DNA of 64,000 bases from Berkiella sp964594635 (GTDB lineage: Bacteria > Pseudomonadota > Gammaproteobacteria > Berkiellales > Berkiellaceae): NCBI GenBank assembly GCA_964594635.1, contig CAZQMV010000008.1, positions 62,001-126,000 on the forward strand. The letters run 5' to 3'. The position numbers were made by a program, and so were the translations under genes. Position 1 is the stretch's first letter. Each line of letters opens with the position of its first letter. Positions 44,556 to 54,150 of this stretch are shown here, piece after piece. The notes beneath the pieces were generated by a model. It made no database searches and was not told where the DNA came from. It saw only the letters and a program-made list of their open reading frames with translations.

Positions 44556-47500
44556 ATGAAAACTGCCCTTCGCTGCTGGTTGCTGTTTATTTGCTGTTGT
44601 CTCACTGTATGGAACGTTACCGCAGCTCCTGATGACAAATCCATTCCTGAGATCTTAACTCCCTGGAAAGGCTGGGTTCTAAAAGGACATGAGATAGCGC
44701 TTTGTCCCATTCCTTATAATAACCAAGATCAACATTTTTGTGTTTGGCCAACCGATCTCAAATTGAATGTGGGACGAGAAAAAGGGTCTTTTACACTCAA
44801 AGTCGTGAATTATATGGAAGCTTGGGTTGTTTTACCCGGTAGCAATGAGTATTGGCCGCAAGAGATCAAAGTTAACCAAAAAGTGTTTCCTGTGAGTACG
44901 CATCAAGGATCTCCCGCCGTTTTATTACCTTTGGGCGAATATACCATCGAAGGCGTTTTACATTGGGAGCGAGTACCTGATTTCATCCAGATCCCAGTCA
45001 ATGTGGGAACAGTCAATTTAACGATAGAAGATAAAGTTATCGAACAACCCGATCGTGATAGAACAGGTAAGATTTGGTTAACGCGTCAAAATCAACCTCA
45101 GGTTGAACACAAAGAGCAAGATTCACTCAATGTACAAGTTTATCGACTCTTTAAAGACGATGTTCCATTAGAGCAAACCCTATTGTTACGTCTTAGAGTC
45201 TCGGGGCAATCGCGCGAAGTGACTTTAGGCCCCGTATTGTTAGCCGATTCTCTGCCACTTTCTATTATAAGTCGTTTACCATCGCGTTTAGAAGACAATG
45301 GTTTACTGCGCTTGCAAGTCAAACCAGGTGTTTGGGATGTGAGTATTAAAAGTCGCTTTGTGGGTAAACAAGATAAAATTGATTTCCAAAGTTTAGCCTC
45401 GCCTTGGCCCGCTAATGAGATTTGGTCTTTTGCGCAACAGAATGCTTTAAGGTTAGTGGATATTCAAGGCGCACAAAGCATCGATCCTCAGCAAACCGAT
45501 ATGCCAATGGCATGGCGAGAATATCCGGCGTATTTGCTCGATAAAGGCAAGTCTTTGACCTTCAAAGAAATGCGTCGTGGACAAGAAGCACGGCGTGCAG
45601 AACAACTTAATTTACAACGTAGAATGTGGTTGGATTTTGAAGGGAAAGGCTATACGTTACAAGATACGATGACGGGTACGATTGAGCAGCATTGGCGTCT
45701 CAGCCAATTGCCGCCTTATCAGTTAGGTCGGGTCAGTATCGATGGTCATGATAGATTAATTACGCAAGTCGGTGATGGCGTTCCAGGCGTTGAAATTCGT
45801 CAGGGAATTCTAAATTTAACTGCAGTGAGCCGTATCAATGAAGTGCCCTCTAAGTTACCAGCAGTAGGTTGGGATGTTGATGTGAAATCGCTTTCTACGC
45901 AACTTCATTTACCGCCGGGCTGGATGTTGCTTGGTGCGTGGGGAGTTGATACGGCGAATGAAGCTTGGATCCAACAGTGGACCTTGCTCGATCTTTTCTT
46001 GGTGCTCATTATCGCAGCGGCAGTTTTGAAACTATTAGGATGGCGTTGGGGATTAGTCGCCTTATTGATGATCACAATGACTTATCAAGAACGTAGCGCT
46101 CCTGTGTATAGTTGGTTAAACCTCATTGCAGCGCTAGCCTTGATTGTCGTGCTACCGCCCACCAGCAAAGCCAAACGTTGGATCACATATTATTTCGGAT
46201 TGAGTTTTATTGTTCTGTTGTTTTGGGCCTTACCGTTTATGGCGATGCAGATCCGCAATGCTATTTACCCTCAGCTGACGTTACCTAATGGATATCCGAT
46301 GGCGATCCAAGAAGGAATTGTGATGAGTAAAATGGCGGGAGCACCTCAGGTTGCCATGGAAGCGTTGAATGCACCATTAGGCAGACAAAAAATGTTTGAA
46401 GATCGAGGCGTTGCAGGCAGCAGTGCAAATGTTCAAGATCAAATCGCTAAAGAAGAAAAACAATTAGATGATTATGATCCGAATGCAAAACGACAAACAG
46501 GTCCTTCAGTACCAATTTGGTATTGGAACCAATATAACTTAACGTGGAATGGTCCGGTGCAGATGGATCAAACGCTTAAATTGTGGTTGTTAAGTGCCAG
46601 GGTGACCTCAGTGTTAAAAGTATTACAAGTGTTGTTAATGTTTGCTTTGATTTACGGATTGTTTAAAGCATCACGAGTAGAAGCGAGAAATATCACGCCA
46701 CCTGAAAATAGGAAGGTTCCCCAAGTTGCAGCAATCGCCTTATTCTTTTTAGGCATGTTGTCATTTGGACTGTTGGCGCCAGATGCTATGGCTTCAGATA
46801 TTCCTGATGAAGCTTTATTAACACAATTGCGTGAGCGGTTATTAGAACCTCCAACGTGTTTGCCAGAATGTGCCGAGATAAGCCGGATGCAAGTAGAAGC
46901 GAATGCCAATAATCTCGTATTGCGCATTAAGGCAAATATCACCTCAAACGTGGCACTTCCCATTCCAAGTACGTTAGACAAATGGGTGCCTCGCACAGTT
47001 CTTGTGAATAACGTGATCGCTAAAAATTTGCAATATGATGCCAATCAACAATTGTGGTTAAACTTACCAGCAGGCGTGCACGATGTCGTGATGGAAGGTT
47101 TAATTGGTGATCAAGATAAATTTGAAATTGGGATCCCTTTAAAACCAAAAGACATTTCACAATCAGCGAATGGTTGGACCATTGAAGGTATTAATCGCCA
47201 CCAGTTGCAAGGTAATCACTTATATTTTAATCGCGTTAAACAGGCAGATGAACCAACAAAAACACCAAATGCGAATTTACAAGCCAGCAGAATTCCCCCT
47301 TTTGTGATTCTAACGAAAACACTCAAGCTGGGTTTAGACTGGGAAGTGATTAATCAATTGCAACGCGTTGCGCCAACGCAAGGTGCAATCGATATTAGCA
47401 TTCCATTGTTAGCGGGTGAGTCGGTCCTTTCTGACAAAGTGCAAATGAAAGATGGCAAAGCGTGGGTAACCCTTGGAACGCAAGAGAACCAAGTCGTTTG

Positions 47501-48662
47501 GCGATCTAAGCTCAGTCCCAGTAAAACGATCAAATTAGTGGCAGTGAACGATCCCAGTCTTAAACAAATATGGCAAGTCGATGCGATTTCGCAGTGGCAT
47601 ATTGCGTTTGAAGGCATTCCCATGATTCATCAAAGTAATCAAGCAAATCGCTATATGCCGCGCTTTGAACCCTGGAATGGCGAAACAGTGACTATCGAAG
47701 TCACAAGGCCACTGCCAGTTGCAGGAAACACAGTGACCATTGACGATAGCCGTTTAGCCGTTGCGCCAGGTAAACGCATCAGTCAAGGCTCGCTTGGGTT
47801 TACAGCACGAGCCAGTGAAGGCGGAGCACATGTCTTTAAAATTCCAGCAAGCGCTGTTTTGCAGGATGTTTTGATTAATGGATTGAGCCAACCAATCAAT
47901 ATGAAACAAGGTGAGATCACGGTTCCGCTGAATCCAGGCAGCCAAAGAATTGAAGTGAAATGGCAAGAACCGCACCCGATCTCGATGTTTTACCGCACCC
48001 CAGCAATTGATTTAGAAATGCTAAGTAGCAACGGTGTGATCGATCTCAATATAAGTAAAGATCGCTGGATTTTATTATTAGGAGGATCCGTGGTGGGTCC
48101 TGCCGTTTTATTTTGGGGATTATTAGGCATTATCCTTGTAGCGGCAATTGCTTTGGGACGTTCAAGTTTAACTCCTTTGCGTAGTTGGCAATGGTTTTTA
48201 TTGGCAATCGGATTAACTTTGGCAACACCCATGGCAATCATCATTGTAATAGCCTGGTTTGTTGCAATGAACAAAAGAAGAGATGTTTCTGCAACAATGT
48301 CAATCAGTGCGTTTCAATGGATGCAAGTTGGACTTGTGTTGTTAACACTGATATTCATAGTTAGCTTATTTACAAGTATATCTGATGGACTTCTTGGATC
48401 ACCCCGAATGCAGCTTGCAGGTCCTGTCATCAATATTGTGCAATCTCAATTTACCGATCCACAAATGTATCAATTACAGTGGTATCAAGACATGTCGAAG
48501 GGAGAGCTCGCACAAGCGTGGGTCATTTCATTACCAATGTATATATATAGGATTTTAATGCTGCTATGGGCATTATGGCTTGCTTTCTCGTTAGTGAAAT
48601 GGATACGTTGGGGTTGGGAGAGCTTTGCTACACAAGGCTATTGGAAAGAACGGCCTAGATGA
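44556..48662 (+). CDS. Large conserved-looking membrane protein of unknown function
   Basis: 1368 residues. Signal peptide 1-24 (VTAA). Periplasmic beta-rich domain ~25-470, four to five membrane helices at ~475-620 and another near 710-735, a second periplasmic beta-rich domain (~745-1175) that begins after a hydrophobic segment ending in DAMASDIP, then three helices (~1180-1350). The two periplasmic halves look alike in style (VLLPLGEYTIEGVLHW versus LNLPAGVHDVVMEGLI), suggesting an internal duplication. I do not recognise the family. Its start has an ATG 22 bp after a purine-rich stretch; it lies between hrpA and a porin gene. Confidence 0.75.
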   Translation: MKTALRCWLLFICCCLTVWNVTAAPDDKSIPEILTPWKGWVLKGHEIALCPIPYNNQDQHFCVWPTDLKLNVGREKGSFTLKVVNYMEAWVVLPGSNEYWPQEIKVNQKVFPVSTHQGSPAVLLPLGEYTIEGVLHWERVPDFIQIPVNVGTVNLTIEDKVIEQPDRDRTGKIWLTRQNQPQVEHKEQDSLNVQVYRLFKDDVPLEQTLLLRLRVSGQSREVTLGPVLLADSLPLSIISRLPSRLEDNGLLRLQVKPGVWDVSIKSRFVGKQDKIDFQSLASPWPANEIWSFAQQNALRLVDIQGAQSIDPQQTDMPMAWREYPAYLLDKGKSLTFKEMRRGQEARRAEQLNLQRRMWLDFEGKGYTLQDTMTGTIEQHWRLSQLPPYQLGRVSIDGHDRLITQVGDGVPGVEIRQGILNLTAVSRINEVPSKLPAVGWDVDVKSLSTQLHLPPGWMLLGAWGVDTANEAWIQQWTLLDLFLVLIIAAAVLKLLGWRWGLVALLMITMTYQERSAPVYSWLNLIAALALIVVLPPTSKAKRWITYYFGLSFIVLLFWALPFMAMQIRNAIYPQLTLPNGYPMAIQEGIVMSKMAGAPQVAMEALNAPLGRQKMFEDRGVAGSSANVQDQIAKEEKQLDDYDPNAKRQTGPSVPIWYWNQYNLTWNGPVQMDQTLKLWLLSARVTSVLKVLQVLLMFALIYGLFKASRVEARNITPPENRKVPQVAAIALFFLGMLSFGLLAPDAMASDIPDEALLTQLRERLLEPPTCLPECAEISRMQVEANANNLVLRIKANITSNVALPIPSTLDKWVPRTVLVNNVIAKNLQYDANQQLWLNLPAGVHDVVMEGLIGDQDKFEIGIPLKPKDISQSANGWTIEGINRHQLQGNHLYFNRVKQADEPTKTPNANLQASRIPPFVILTKTLKLGLDWEVINQLQRVAPTQGAIDISIPLLAGESVLSDKVQMKDGKAWVTLGTQENQVVWRSKLSPSKTIKLVAVNDPSLKQIWQVDAISQWHIAFEGIPMIHQSNQANRYMPRFEPWNGETVTIEVTRPLPVAGNTVTIDDSRLAVAPGKRISQGSLGFTARASEGGAHVFKIPASAVLQDVLINGLSQPINMKQGEITVPLNPGSQRIEVKWQEPHPISMFYRTPAIDLEMLSSNGVIDLNISKDRWILLLGGSVVGPAVLFWGLLGIILVAAIALGRSSLTPLRSWQWFLLAIGLTLATPMAIIIVIAWFVAMNKRRDVSATMSISAFQWMQVGLVLLTLIFIVSLFTSISDGLLGSPRMQLAGPVINIVQSQFTDPQMYQLQWYQDMSKGELAQAWVISLPMYIYRILMLLWALWLAFSLVKWIRWGWESFATQGYWKERPR

Positions 48663-48721
48663 TTGCTAATAACGGTGCTCCGCATATTGAAGAGTCGTAG
48701 CGACAGCGGTATATTATGCAT

Positions 48722-48738
48722 CGTTAAGTTTTTTAACG
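48722..48738. other. Hairpin in the spacer before the porin gene
   Basis: CGTTAA and TTAACG form a short inverted repeat around GTTTT near 48722-48738, 87 bp before the porin ATG. It may be a leader hairpin. Support is weak. Confidence 0.3.
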
Positions 48739-48824
48739 TGGGTTTGGTTTAATGCACTTTCATAATCATTTGATGTTAGTCGCAATGCCATTAACCGTTA
48801 TGCATTCCAATGGAGAGTTTGTAG

Positions 48825-50204
48825 ATGAGCAAAATGACAAATAGTAGGTTGGCCATGTTGGCTCTAGCGGGCCTAGGCGCCGTCGCATCAGGGTCAGCAT
48901 TTGCTGATAGCATGACGGTTGGCTCAAGAGGCGGCTTGGAAGTATTCGAAACCAGTTCTAAAGATTACTGGTTCCGTTTCGGTGGTCGAATGATGTTAGA
49001 CCAAGCTTGGTTTGATACTGGTGAAAACGTTCTCGGTTTCCCAAGCGGTGCACAAATTCGTAATGCTCGTATCACTCTCAAAGGTGGCGTAGGCGCACAT
49101 TGGGTTTATAAGTTAGACGTAGATTTAATTGATGCGCCAGGCGAAGCCGGCACATCACGTTTTGGTGAAGCTTGGTTAGGTTATGATGCTTGCGATACTT
49201 TCTTCTTCGCACTCGGTCAAGTGAGCGTTCCATTTGGTTTAGAAAACTGGGGTAGCTCAAGCGATACGCCATTCATGGAACTTTCATTGCCTTCAAATGC
49301 TTTCTCACCTTACTACGGTTTAGGTTTGTATGCTGAATGGCATGGTCAAATGATCACTGCTTCCGGTGCAATTTATCATCCTTATGGCGCTGGCCACAGA
49401 CAAACGGGTGACGTTATTGCGTCCCCACCCGTTATTGCTGGTGTAGCACAACCAGGCAGCGGTCCGTTTGGTAGCACAGCAGGCAGCGATACCCTCGGTG
49501 CTGCAGCGCGTATCACTTTCTCACCGGTTCATGACAACTATACTGTTTACCATTTAGGTGCGTCTGGTCGTTATGAAGATTTCCATAACGAAGCAAATGG
49601 CTTCGACTATTTCACCGGTATGGAAGTTCGTGCACGTAACACGCCAGTTCTGTTCACCAACATTCCACCTAATTCTGCTCAAGACAACCAAGTCTATGGC
49701 TTAGAATTAGCTGGCCGTTGGGGACCAATGATTCTGCAAGGCGAATACATGTGGGCTCGTATTAACCGTGATGACATTTACCCAGTGGGCGACTTACGTA
49801 ACCCAGCTGGCGACCAAAAATATCATGGTTACTATGTAGAAGGTTCTTATGTATTAACCGGCGAAATCAAAGAATACGATTTTGACAGCGGAACATTCGG
49901 TACAGTACATCCTAGATGCCGTACTGGTGCATGGGAAATTGCAGCGCGTCACAGTTATGTAAACTTGTTAGATAACCAATCGTTAGCTAGTAACCCGTAC
50001 GCATTCTTTGTCGACTGGCCAAACAGCAGATTCACCAACTCGGTTGATTCTTTAGATCTCGTTGGTTCTGCACATGCAACAACAGTAGGATTGAATTGGT
50101 ACGTAAACGACAATGTTAGGTTTATGGCCAACTACAATCGTACCTCCTTGCCTGCTGATTCCAGCGTAAGCATCTTAGGCTTACGTGGTCAGGTAATCTG
50201 GTAA
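48825..50204 (+). CDS. Phosphate-selective porin O/P-type outer-membrane protein
   Basis: 459 residues. Signal peptide ends near residue 27 (AFA). The OprO/OprP pattern is visible: FRFGGRMMLDQAWF (~50-63), IRNARITLKGGV, KLDVDLID and FGEAWLGY, then aromatic alternating strands to the C-terminal GLRGQVIW. GGAGAG precedes ATG 48825; ATG at codon 4 is possible. Probably a trimeric anion channel; the real ion preference is not readable. Terminator follows. Confidence 0.85.
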   Translation: MSKMTNSRLAMLALAGLGAVASGSAFADSMTVGSRGGLEVFETSSKDYWFRFGGRMMLDQAWFDTGENVLGFPSGAQIRNARITLKGGVGAHWVYKLDVDLIDAPGEAGTSRFGEAWLGYDACDTFFFALGQVSVPFGLENWGSSSDTPFMELSLPSNAFSPYYGLGLYAEWHGQMITASGAIYHPYGAGHRQTGDVIASPPVIAGVAQPGSGPFGSTAGSDTLGAAARITFSPVHDNYTVYHLGASGRYEDFHNEANGFDYFTGMEVRARNTPVLFTNIPPNSAQDNQVYGLELAGRWGPMILQGEYMWARINRDDIYPVGDLRNPAGDQKYHGYYVEGSYVLTGEIKEYDFDSGTFGTVHPRCRTGAWEIAARHSYVNLLDNQSLASNPYAFFVDWPNSRFTNSVDSLDLVGSAHATTVGLNWYVNDNVRFMANYNRTSLPADSSVSILGLRGQVIW

Positions 50205-50214
50205 CCAAACTAAT

Positions 50215-50246
50215 AAAAAAGCCCTGTTTTACAGGGCTTTTTTTTG
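50215..50246 (+). terminator. Rho-independent terminator after the OprP-type porin
   Basis: AGCCCTGT (50220-50227) pairs perfectly with ACAGGGCT (50231-50238) with a TTT loop, an A-run before and T-run after. Confidence 0.93.
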
Positions 50247-50319
50247 TGAAAAATAAAATCACGGTTGTACTTATTCGTTCTACAGCTAAACTGATAACAG
50301 AAAGATTCTACTTTATTGG

Positions 50320-51381
50320 ATGAGAAATATGCGTCGCTTATTGTCTTGTGCACTGCTTAGCGCCATGTTATGGGGATGTCAAAAGACAAATCCGCATCCA
50401 ATGGATCCATTTGAAGGCGTTAACCGTGAAATTTACGCGTTAAACAAAACCCTCGACAAAGCTGTTGTTAGACCCGTTGCTTATGCCTATTGGAAATATT
50501 TGCCAACACCCTTTCAAATGGGGATTGGTAATTTTTATGACAATCTAAGAGAAATCTCGAACATCGCGAATGATATTTTGCAGGGCAAACTTGGTTATGC
50601 TTCACACGACGCGAGCCGTTTCTTTATTAATTCTACTCTCGGTTTAGGCGGTTTTTTTGATGTTGCAGGCAATTTAGGGCTGATGCACCGCAGGGAAGAT
50701 TTTGGACAAACGTTATATATTTGGGGTTATGAGTGCTCCGCTTATATCGTATTGCCACTCCTTGGACCCAGTACTATCCGTGATACAGCAGGTTTGGTTG
50801 TTGATTATTATGCCTTCAGTGTCTGGCCATGGATTGGGGATGATGAATGGCGTTATGGTCTCTTAACATTAGATCTTATCGATCTCAGAGCAAGATTATT
50901 AAGACATGATACCGTATTGAGTACGGTTGCTGTCGATGAATACGCTTTCATGCGTGATGCTTATTTCCAACGACGCCTCTATCTCATTAACAATGAATTT
51001 GACAATGATGCAGATGGCGATGGCACAGCAGATCTCGATCCTTATGATGCTTCCAATAGCAGCAGTGATGCGAAGCTTTCTATTGAAAGCGCTAAGACGA
51101 AAAATGATAGCAGCACAGAGGTCACGGTTGTTAAAGATTTGCCTGCGGTTAAGGAACCTGCTGTTAAAACAACAGAGCCTGTTAAAGACAGCGATTTACC
51201 CGATCCCAAAGCGGATGCAGGTAAGACCAATCTCAAACCCGCTACGGTTAAGACCAAAACGGATAAAGATGTTTATCCTCTAAAAGTTGAGGGTGCTAGC
51301 AAGCCCAAAGCGGAAGTCACGAGTAAGCCAAAAGCTGAAAGCTCTAATACTCAAAAAATTTCAATGCTCAAACCAGTTTGA
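50320..51381 (+). CDS. mlaA: MlaA/VacJ-family outer-membrane lipoprotein
   Basis: Component of the Mla pathway that removes mislocated phospholipid from the outer leaflet. 353 residues. Lipobox LWGC with C20. The MlaA core spans ~28-230: DPFEGVNREIYALN, NFYDNLREISNIANDILQGK, ASRFFINSTLGLGGFFDVA, then WGYECSAYIVLPLLGPSTIRD. Residues ~235-353 are a Lys/Thr/Ser/Asp-rich tail absent from E. coli MlaA (251 residues). No mlaBCDEF genes are adjacent. A palindromic repeat (copy B) begins within 20 bp of the stop. Confidence 0.9.
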   Translation: MRNMRRLLSCALLSAMLWGCQKTNPHPMDPFEGVNREIYALNKTLDKAVVRPVAYAYWKYLPTPFQMGIGNFYDNLREISNIANDILQGKLGYASHDASRFFINSTLGLGGFFDVAGNLGLMHRREDFGQTLYIWGYECSAYIVLPLLGPSTIRDTAGLVVDYYAFSVWPWIGDDEWRYGLLTLDLIDLRARLLRHDTVLSTVAVDEYAFMRDAYFQRRLYLINNEFDNDADGDGTADLDPYDASNSSSDAKLSIESAKTKNDSSTEVTVVKDLPAVKEPAVKTTEPVKDSDLPDPKADAGKTNLKPATVKTKTDKDVYPLKVEGASKPKAEVTSKPKAESSNTQKISMLKPV

Positions 51382-51484
51382 TTTTAGGCTAGGCGACAAG
51401 TCCTCGAACAACAGGAATGTACTAAAGTACATGACTGTTTGTGAGATGGACGAAGTCAACAACGCCTAAAACCAAAATGGGAAG
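51380..51484 (+). repeat. Dispersed ~100-bp palindromic repeat, copy B
   Basis: Contains TTTTAGGCTAGGCGACAAG, CTCGAACAACAGGA, the hairpin TGTACTAAAGTACA, GACTGTTT, and closes with GTCAACAACGCCTAAAA, so its ends pair (TTTTAGGC/GCCTAAAA). It fills the space between convergent mlaA and the alginate-export-type porin. Confidence 0.8.
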
Positions 51485-51489
51485 AGCAT

Positions 51490-52773
51490 TTAACAGAATT
51501 TAGCGGCGGCGGTCACCCAATATTTACGGGTATCAGCATAACCATATTCTTTACGGCCAGAAAAATCAGCGTATTCCACTCCCAAAAAGTAATTTTTAAA
51601 GATGGGGCGTTTAATACCAAAATCCCATTCATGTCCAAAAGTTGTGCCACCTGATTGCGCTTTAAAATGATGGTACGTTGCTTCTAGAACAACTTCCCAA
51701 GCGGTGATTTGTGCACTGGCATAGAGATCTTTTAAGCCATCGTCGGGCGTTCTCGTAAACTTTCCGGCATAACCATTAAATTCATGCAAACTGGCAAAAG
51801 GTGTTTTAAAGGCTTTACCAAAGGTTCGGTCATCGCCACTCAATACTTCAAGACCGCCACTGAGATCGAAGCAAAGCCAGGTCAACCCGCCGTTAAGGTG
51901 ATAATAGTTTGCGCGGTAATCAACCGGGTTAGGATTTTTAGCATTTTGTCTGGCATATTCCATCACGCTATAAAGCGTGAAATCTGCAAAGGGATAATCA
52001 CCTTCATATCGCAATCCATAAGTGTTGGCTGAGAAAGTGGGGAAATCAAAATCATGCACTAAGTAGCCGTAAGCAATTAAATCTCCAAAAGGAAATATTG
52101 TTGCTGACACATTGATAAGATGTGTGGTGTTAGCGCGTTGTGGGAAATAAGCACTTTGATTACCTTGATAAATGGTGTTCACTTGATCGACAAAAGCATA
52201 AAACAATTCAACATTGGTCAGTGAGCGATTGACGAGGCTAACTGCATCATAGGTTTTTGGCATTTGTCTAAAATCAGAGGTGCCAACAAAACGTTCGTTA
52301 TCAAGATTAATGTTTTGTCTTCCAACCAGAATTTGGGTTTCAGGAATACCGTCAAATGCGACCAAAGCTTGAACCAATGCCGTTCCTTTAGGATCGGGTA
52401 TGATTGCGTAATGGGTTTTTGAAGGACTGGTATTACTTCCGCTATTATGATGATTATTAAAATAAGACGTCACATTATTGAAATCCAATAACCCATAAAC
52501 ATGATAAAAAGGGGCCGTATTATACGTTAAGCGAGTCGAGAGCGTGCTAGCTCTCCCTGGAAAGTCGGGATCGCGGCTTAATTGTGGCCAACTTTTATCA
52601 TTCACCTGTTCTTGGCGAAAGCGCAGCTTTAAACGGGTGTCCCCCTGGAAGAAGATGTCTTCTAGACAGTTTGCTTGTCCTTGGGGGGTAGGTGTATCGG
52701 TTGTATAAAAACCTACACTCAGGGTAGGGTAGGCGAGAAAGAGTGCTAATAGGCTAGTTGTTCTTTTGTTCAT
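51490..52773 (-). CDS. Alginate-export-type outer-membrane porin
   Basis: 427 residues. Signal peptide 1-21. The middle of the protein (GRQNINLDNERFVGTSDFRQMPKTYDA, about 172-198) matches the alginate_exp family signature, and the rest is alternating beta strands. No alginate synthesis genes are nearby, so it is better read as a general beta-barrel porin of that family; substrate unknown. Faces the PP2C gene across 184 bp. Confidence 0.75.
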   Translation of the reverse strand: MNKRTTSLLALFLAYPTLSVGFYTTDTPTPQGQANCLEDIFFQGDTRLKLRFRQEQVNDKSWPQLSRDPDFPGRASTLSTRLTYNTAPFYHVYGLLDFNNVTSYFNNHHNSGSNTSPSKTHYAIIPDPKGTALVQALVAFDGIPETQILVGRQNINLDNERFVGTSDFRQMPKTYDAVSLVNRSLTNVELFYAFVDQVNTIYQGNQSAYFPQRANTTHLINVSATIFPFGDLIAYGYLVHDFDFPTFSANTYGLRYEGDYPFADFTLYSVMEYARQNAKNPNPVDYRANYYHLNGGLTWLCFDLSGGLEVLSGDDRTFGKAFKTPFASLHEFNGYAGKFTRTPDDGLKDLYASAQITAWEVVLEATYHHFKAQSGGTTFGHEWDFGIKRPIFKNYFLGVEYADFSGRKEYGYADTRKYWVTAAAKFC

Positions 52774-52812
52774 TATTTTCCCCGTTTCTACTACACGGTA
52801 TAAGAATTAGTT

Positions 52813-52831
52813 GCCAATCATAATGATTGGC
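52813..52831. promoter_or_regulatory. 19-bp perfect palindrome in a divergent promoter region
   Basis: GCCAATCATAATGATTGGC lies 40 bp upstream of the porin start and 127 bp upstream of the PP2C gene, an expected place for a shared operator. The binding protein is unknown. Confidence 0.5.
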
Positions 52832-52957
52832 TTACCGGATATCCAGTATTTTACACCGTAAGCTCTATTGTTTTGCCGAACTATCCGATTAAGGGATAGG
52901 GGCTATTCTCTTTGGTCCAGACTATTTATAAACTATTGAGCTAACATTAGGCTGTAA

Positions 52958-54148
52958 ATGAAGACAGATAGCATGATTTCATATGGACGCATTCTCAGCG
53001 CAGATGCTGAGGTCCAATTTCGTAAAACCATTGTCGACTATTTAGAAGACAGCGGGTTTACTATGTATGAAGCCTCAGCCGGTGAAGAGGCACTAGCGGT
53101 GTTTCGAGATAAAAAACCCGATTTAGTTCTGAGTAGTTTAGCGATGACAGGGTTGAATGGTTTAACCTTGCTGGAATCGATTAAAAGAGAATCACCTGAA
53201 ACCCCTGTTGTGATTGTCGCCGAATCACATGCTACCGATGATTTAATTGAGGCCTTGCGCTTAGGTGCACAAGATTATGTATTGAAACCTGTTGTGAATA
53301 TGACCGTGCTTGAGCATGCGGTTTGTCGTGCATTAGAAGGTGGACGTCTTGTTAGCGAGAATAAGAAGTATCGGCAAGAATTAGAAGCTAAAAATATTCA
53401 GTTGGCGCACAGTTTAGAACAACTCAAAGAAGATCAAGAAGCAGGGAAAAGTGTGCAACAACAACTCCTTCCAAAAGAAGAAATGACATTTTCAGATTAT
53501 CACTTTACCCATCGCGTGATCCCTTCTCTTTATTTAAGCGGTGATTTTATTGATTACTTCGAAATCAGTGATGACAAGATTGTCTTTTATATCGCCGATG
53601 TATCGGGGCATGGTGCCTCTTCTGCTTTCGTCACTGTGCTGCTGAAAAGTTTTATTGAAAAAATGGTTTTGAATTTTGAAATGGGGTATGACGAATTTAT
53701 CTTACATCCAGAAAAAGTGTTGAAGCTTCTGAGTGATGAAATTTTGAAAGCAAAACTCGGTAAATATTTGACAATGGTTTATGGCGTGATTGATCTCACT
53801 CGAAACGTGCTTGTGTATAGCATAGGTGGGCATTGCCCAAATCCACTCATATGGGATGGTCATAAAAGTGGTTTTTTACCAGGCCGTGGTTTTGCGGTAG
53901 GGATTTTTAAAGGCGCTGAATATGAGCAATATCAATACCCGTTACAAGAATCATTTGGTATCGCCATGTTTTCAGATGGTATTTTTGAAATTATGAAAGG
54001 AAAAGATCTGGCAGAAAAGGAAAAGGAGCTTCTGTCACTAATGGAAAAGCCAGATATCACTGTACAGCAAATGTTAACTGAACTTGGAGTACGTCCTGAG
54101 ACGAGTTATCCCGATGATATTTCATTAGTCATGGTGCGTAAGGGTTGA
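52958..54148 (+). CDS. HsbR/RssB-like response regulator with PP2C serine phosphatase domain
   Basis: 396 residues: receiver-like domain ~8-130, short coiled coil ~130-165, SpoIIE/PP2C phosphatase ~170-396. In the receiver the acceptor position is Ser60 (LVLSSLAMTG) where Asp is normal; the conserved Lys (YVLKPV) remains. The phosphatase metal ligands look intact: D196 (SGDFID), D214 (ADVSGHG), D340 (SDGIFE) and D386-D387. So phosphatase activity is expected but control by phosphorylation of Asp is not. The next gene encodes a STAS antagonist, the usual substrate of such phosphatases (compare HsbR-HsbA of Pseudomonas aeruginosa). Head of the lap locus. Confidence 0.85.
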   Translation: MKTDSMISYGRILSADAEVQFRKTIVDYLEDSGFTMYEASAGEEALAVFRDKKPDLVLSSLAMTGLNGLTLLESIKRESPETPVVIVAESHATDDLIEALRLGAQDYVLKPVVNMTVLEHAVCRALEGGRLVSENKKYRQELEAKNIQLAHSLEQLKEDQEAGKSVQQQLLPKEEMTFSDYHFTHRVIPSLYLSGDFIDYFEISDDKIVFYIADVSGHGASSAFVTVLLKSFIEKMVLNFEMGYDEFILHPEKVLKLLSDEILKAKLGKYLTMVYGVIDLTRNVLVYSIGGHCPNPLIWDGHKSGFLPGRGFAVGIFKGAEYEQYQYPLQESFGIAMFSDGIFEIMKGKDLAEKEKELLSLMEKPDITVQQMLTELGVRPETSYPDDISLVMVRKG

Positions 54149-54150
54149 AT

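Noticed and set aside
50927..51283. Alternative frame inside the mlaA tail
   Set aside because: It is a shadow of the Lys-rich coding tail with no ribosome site and no independent support.
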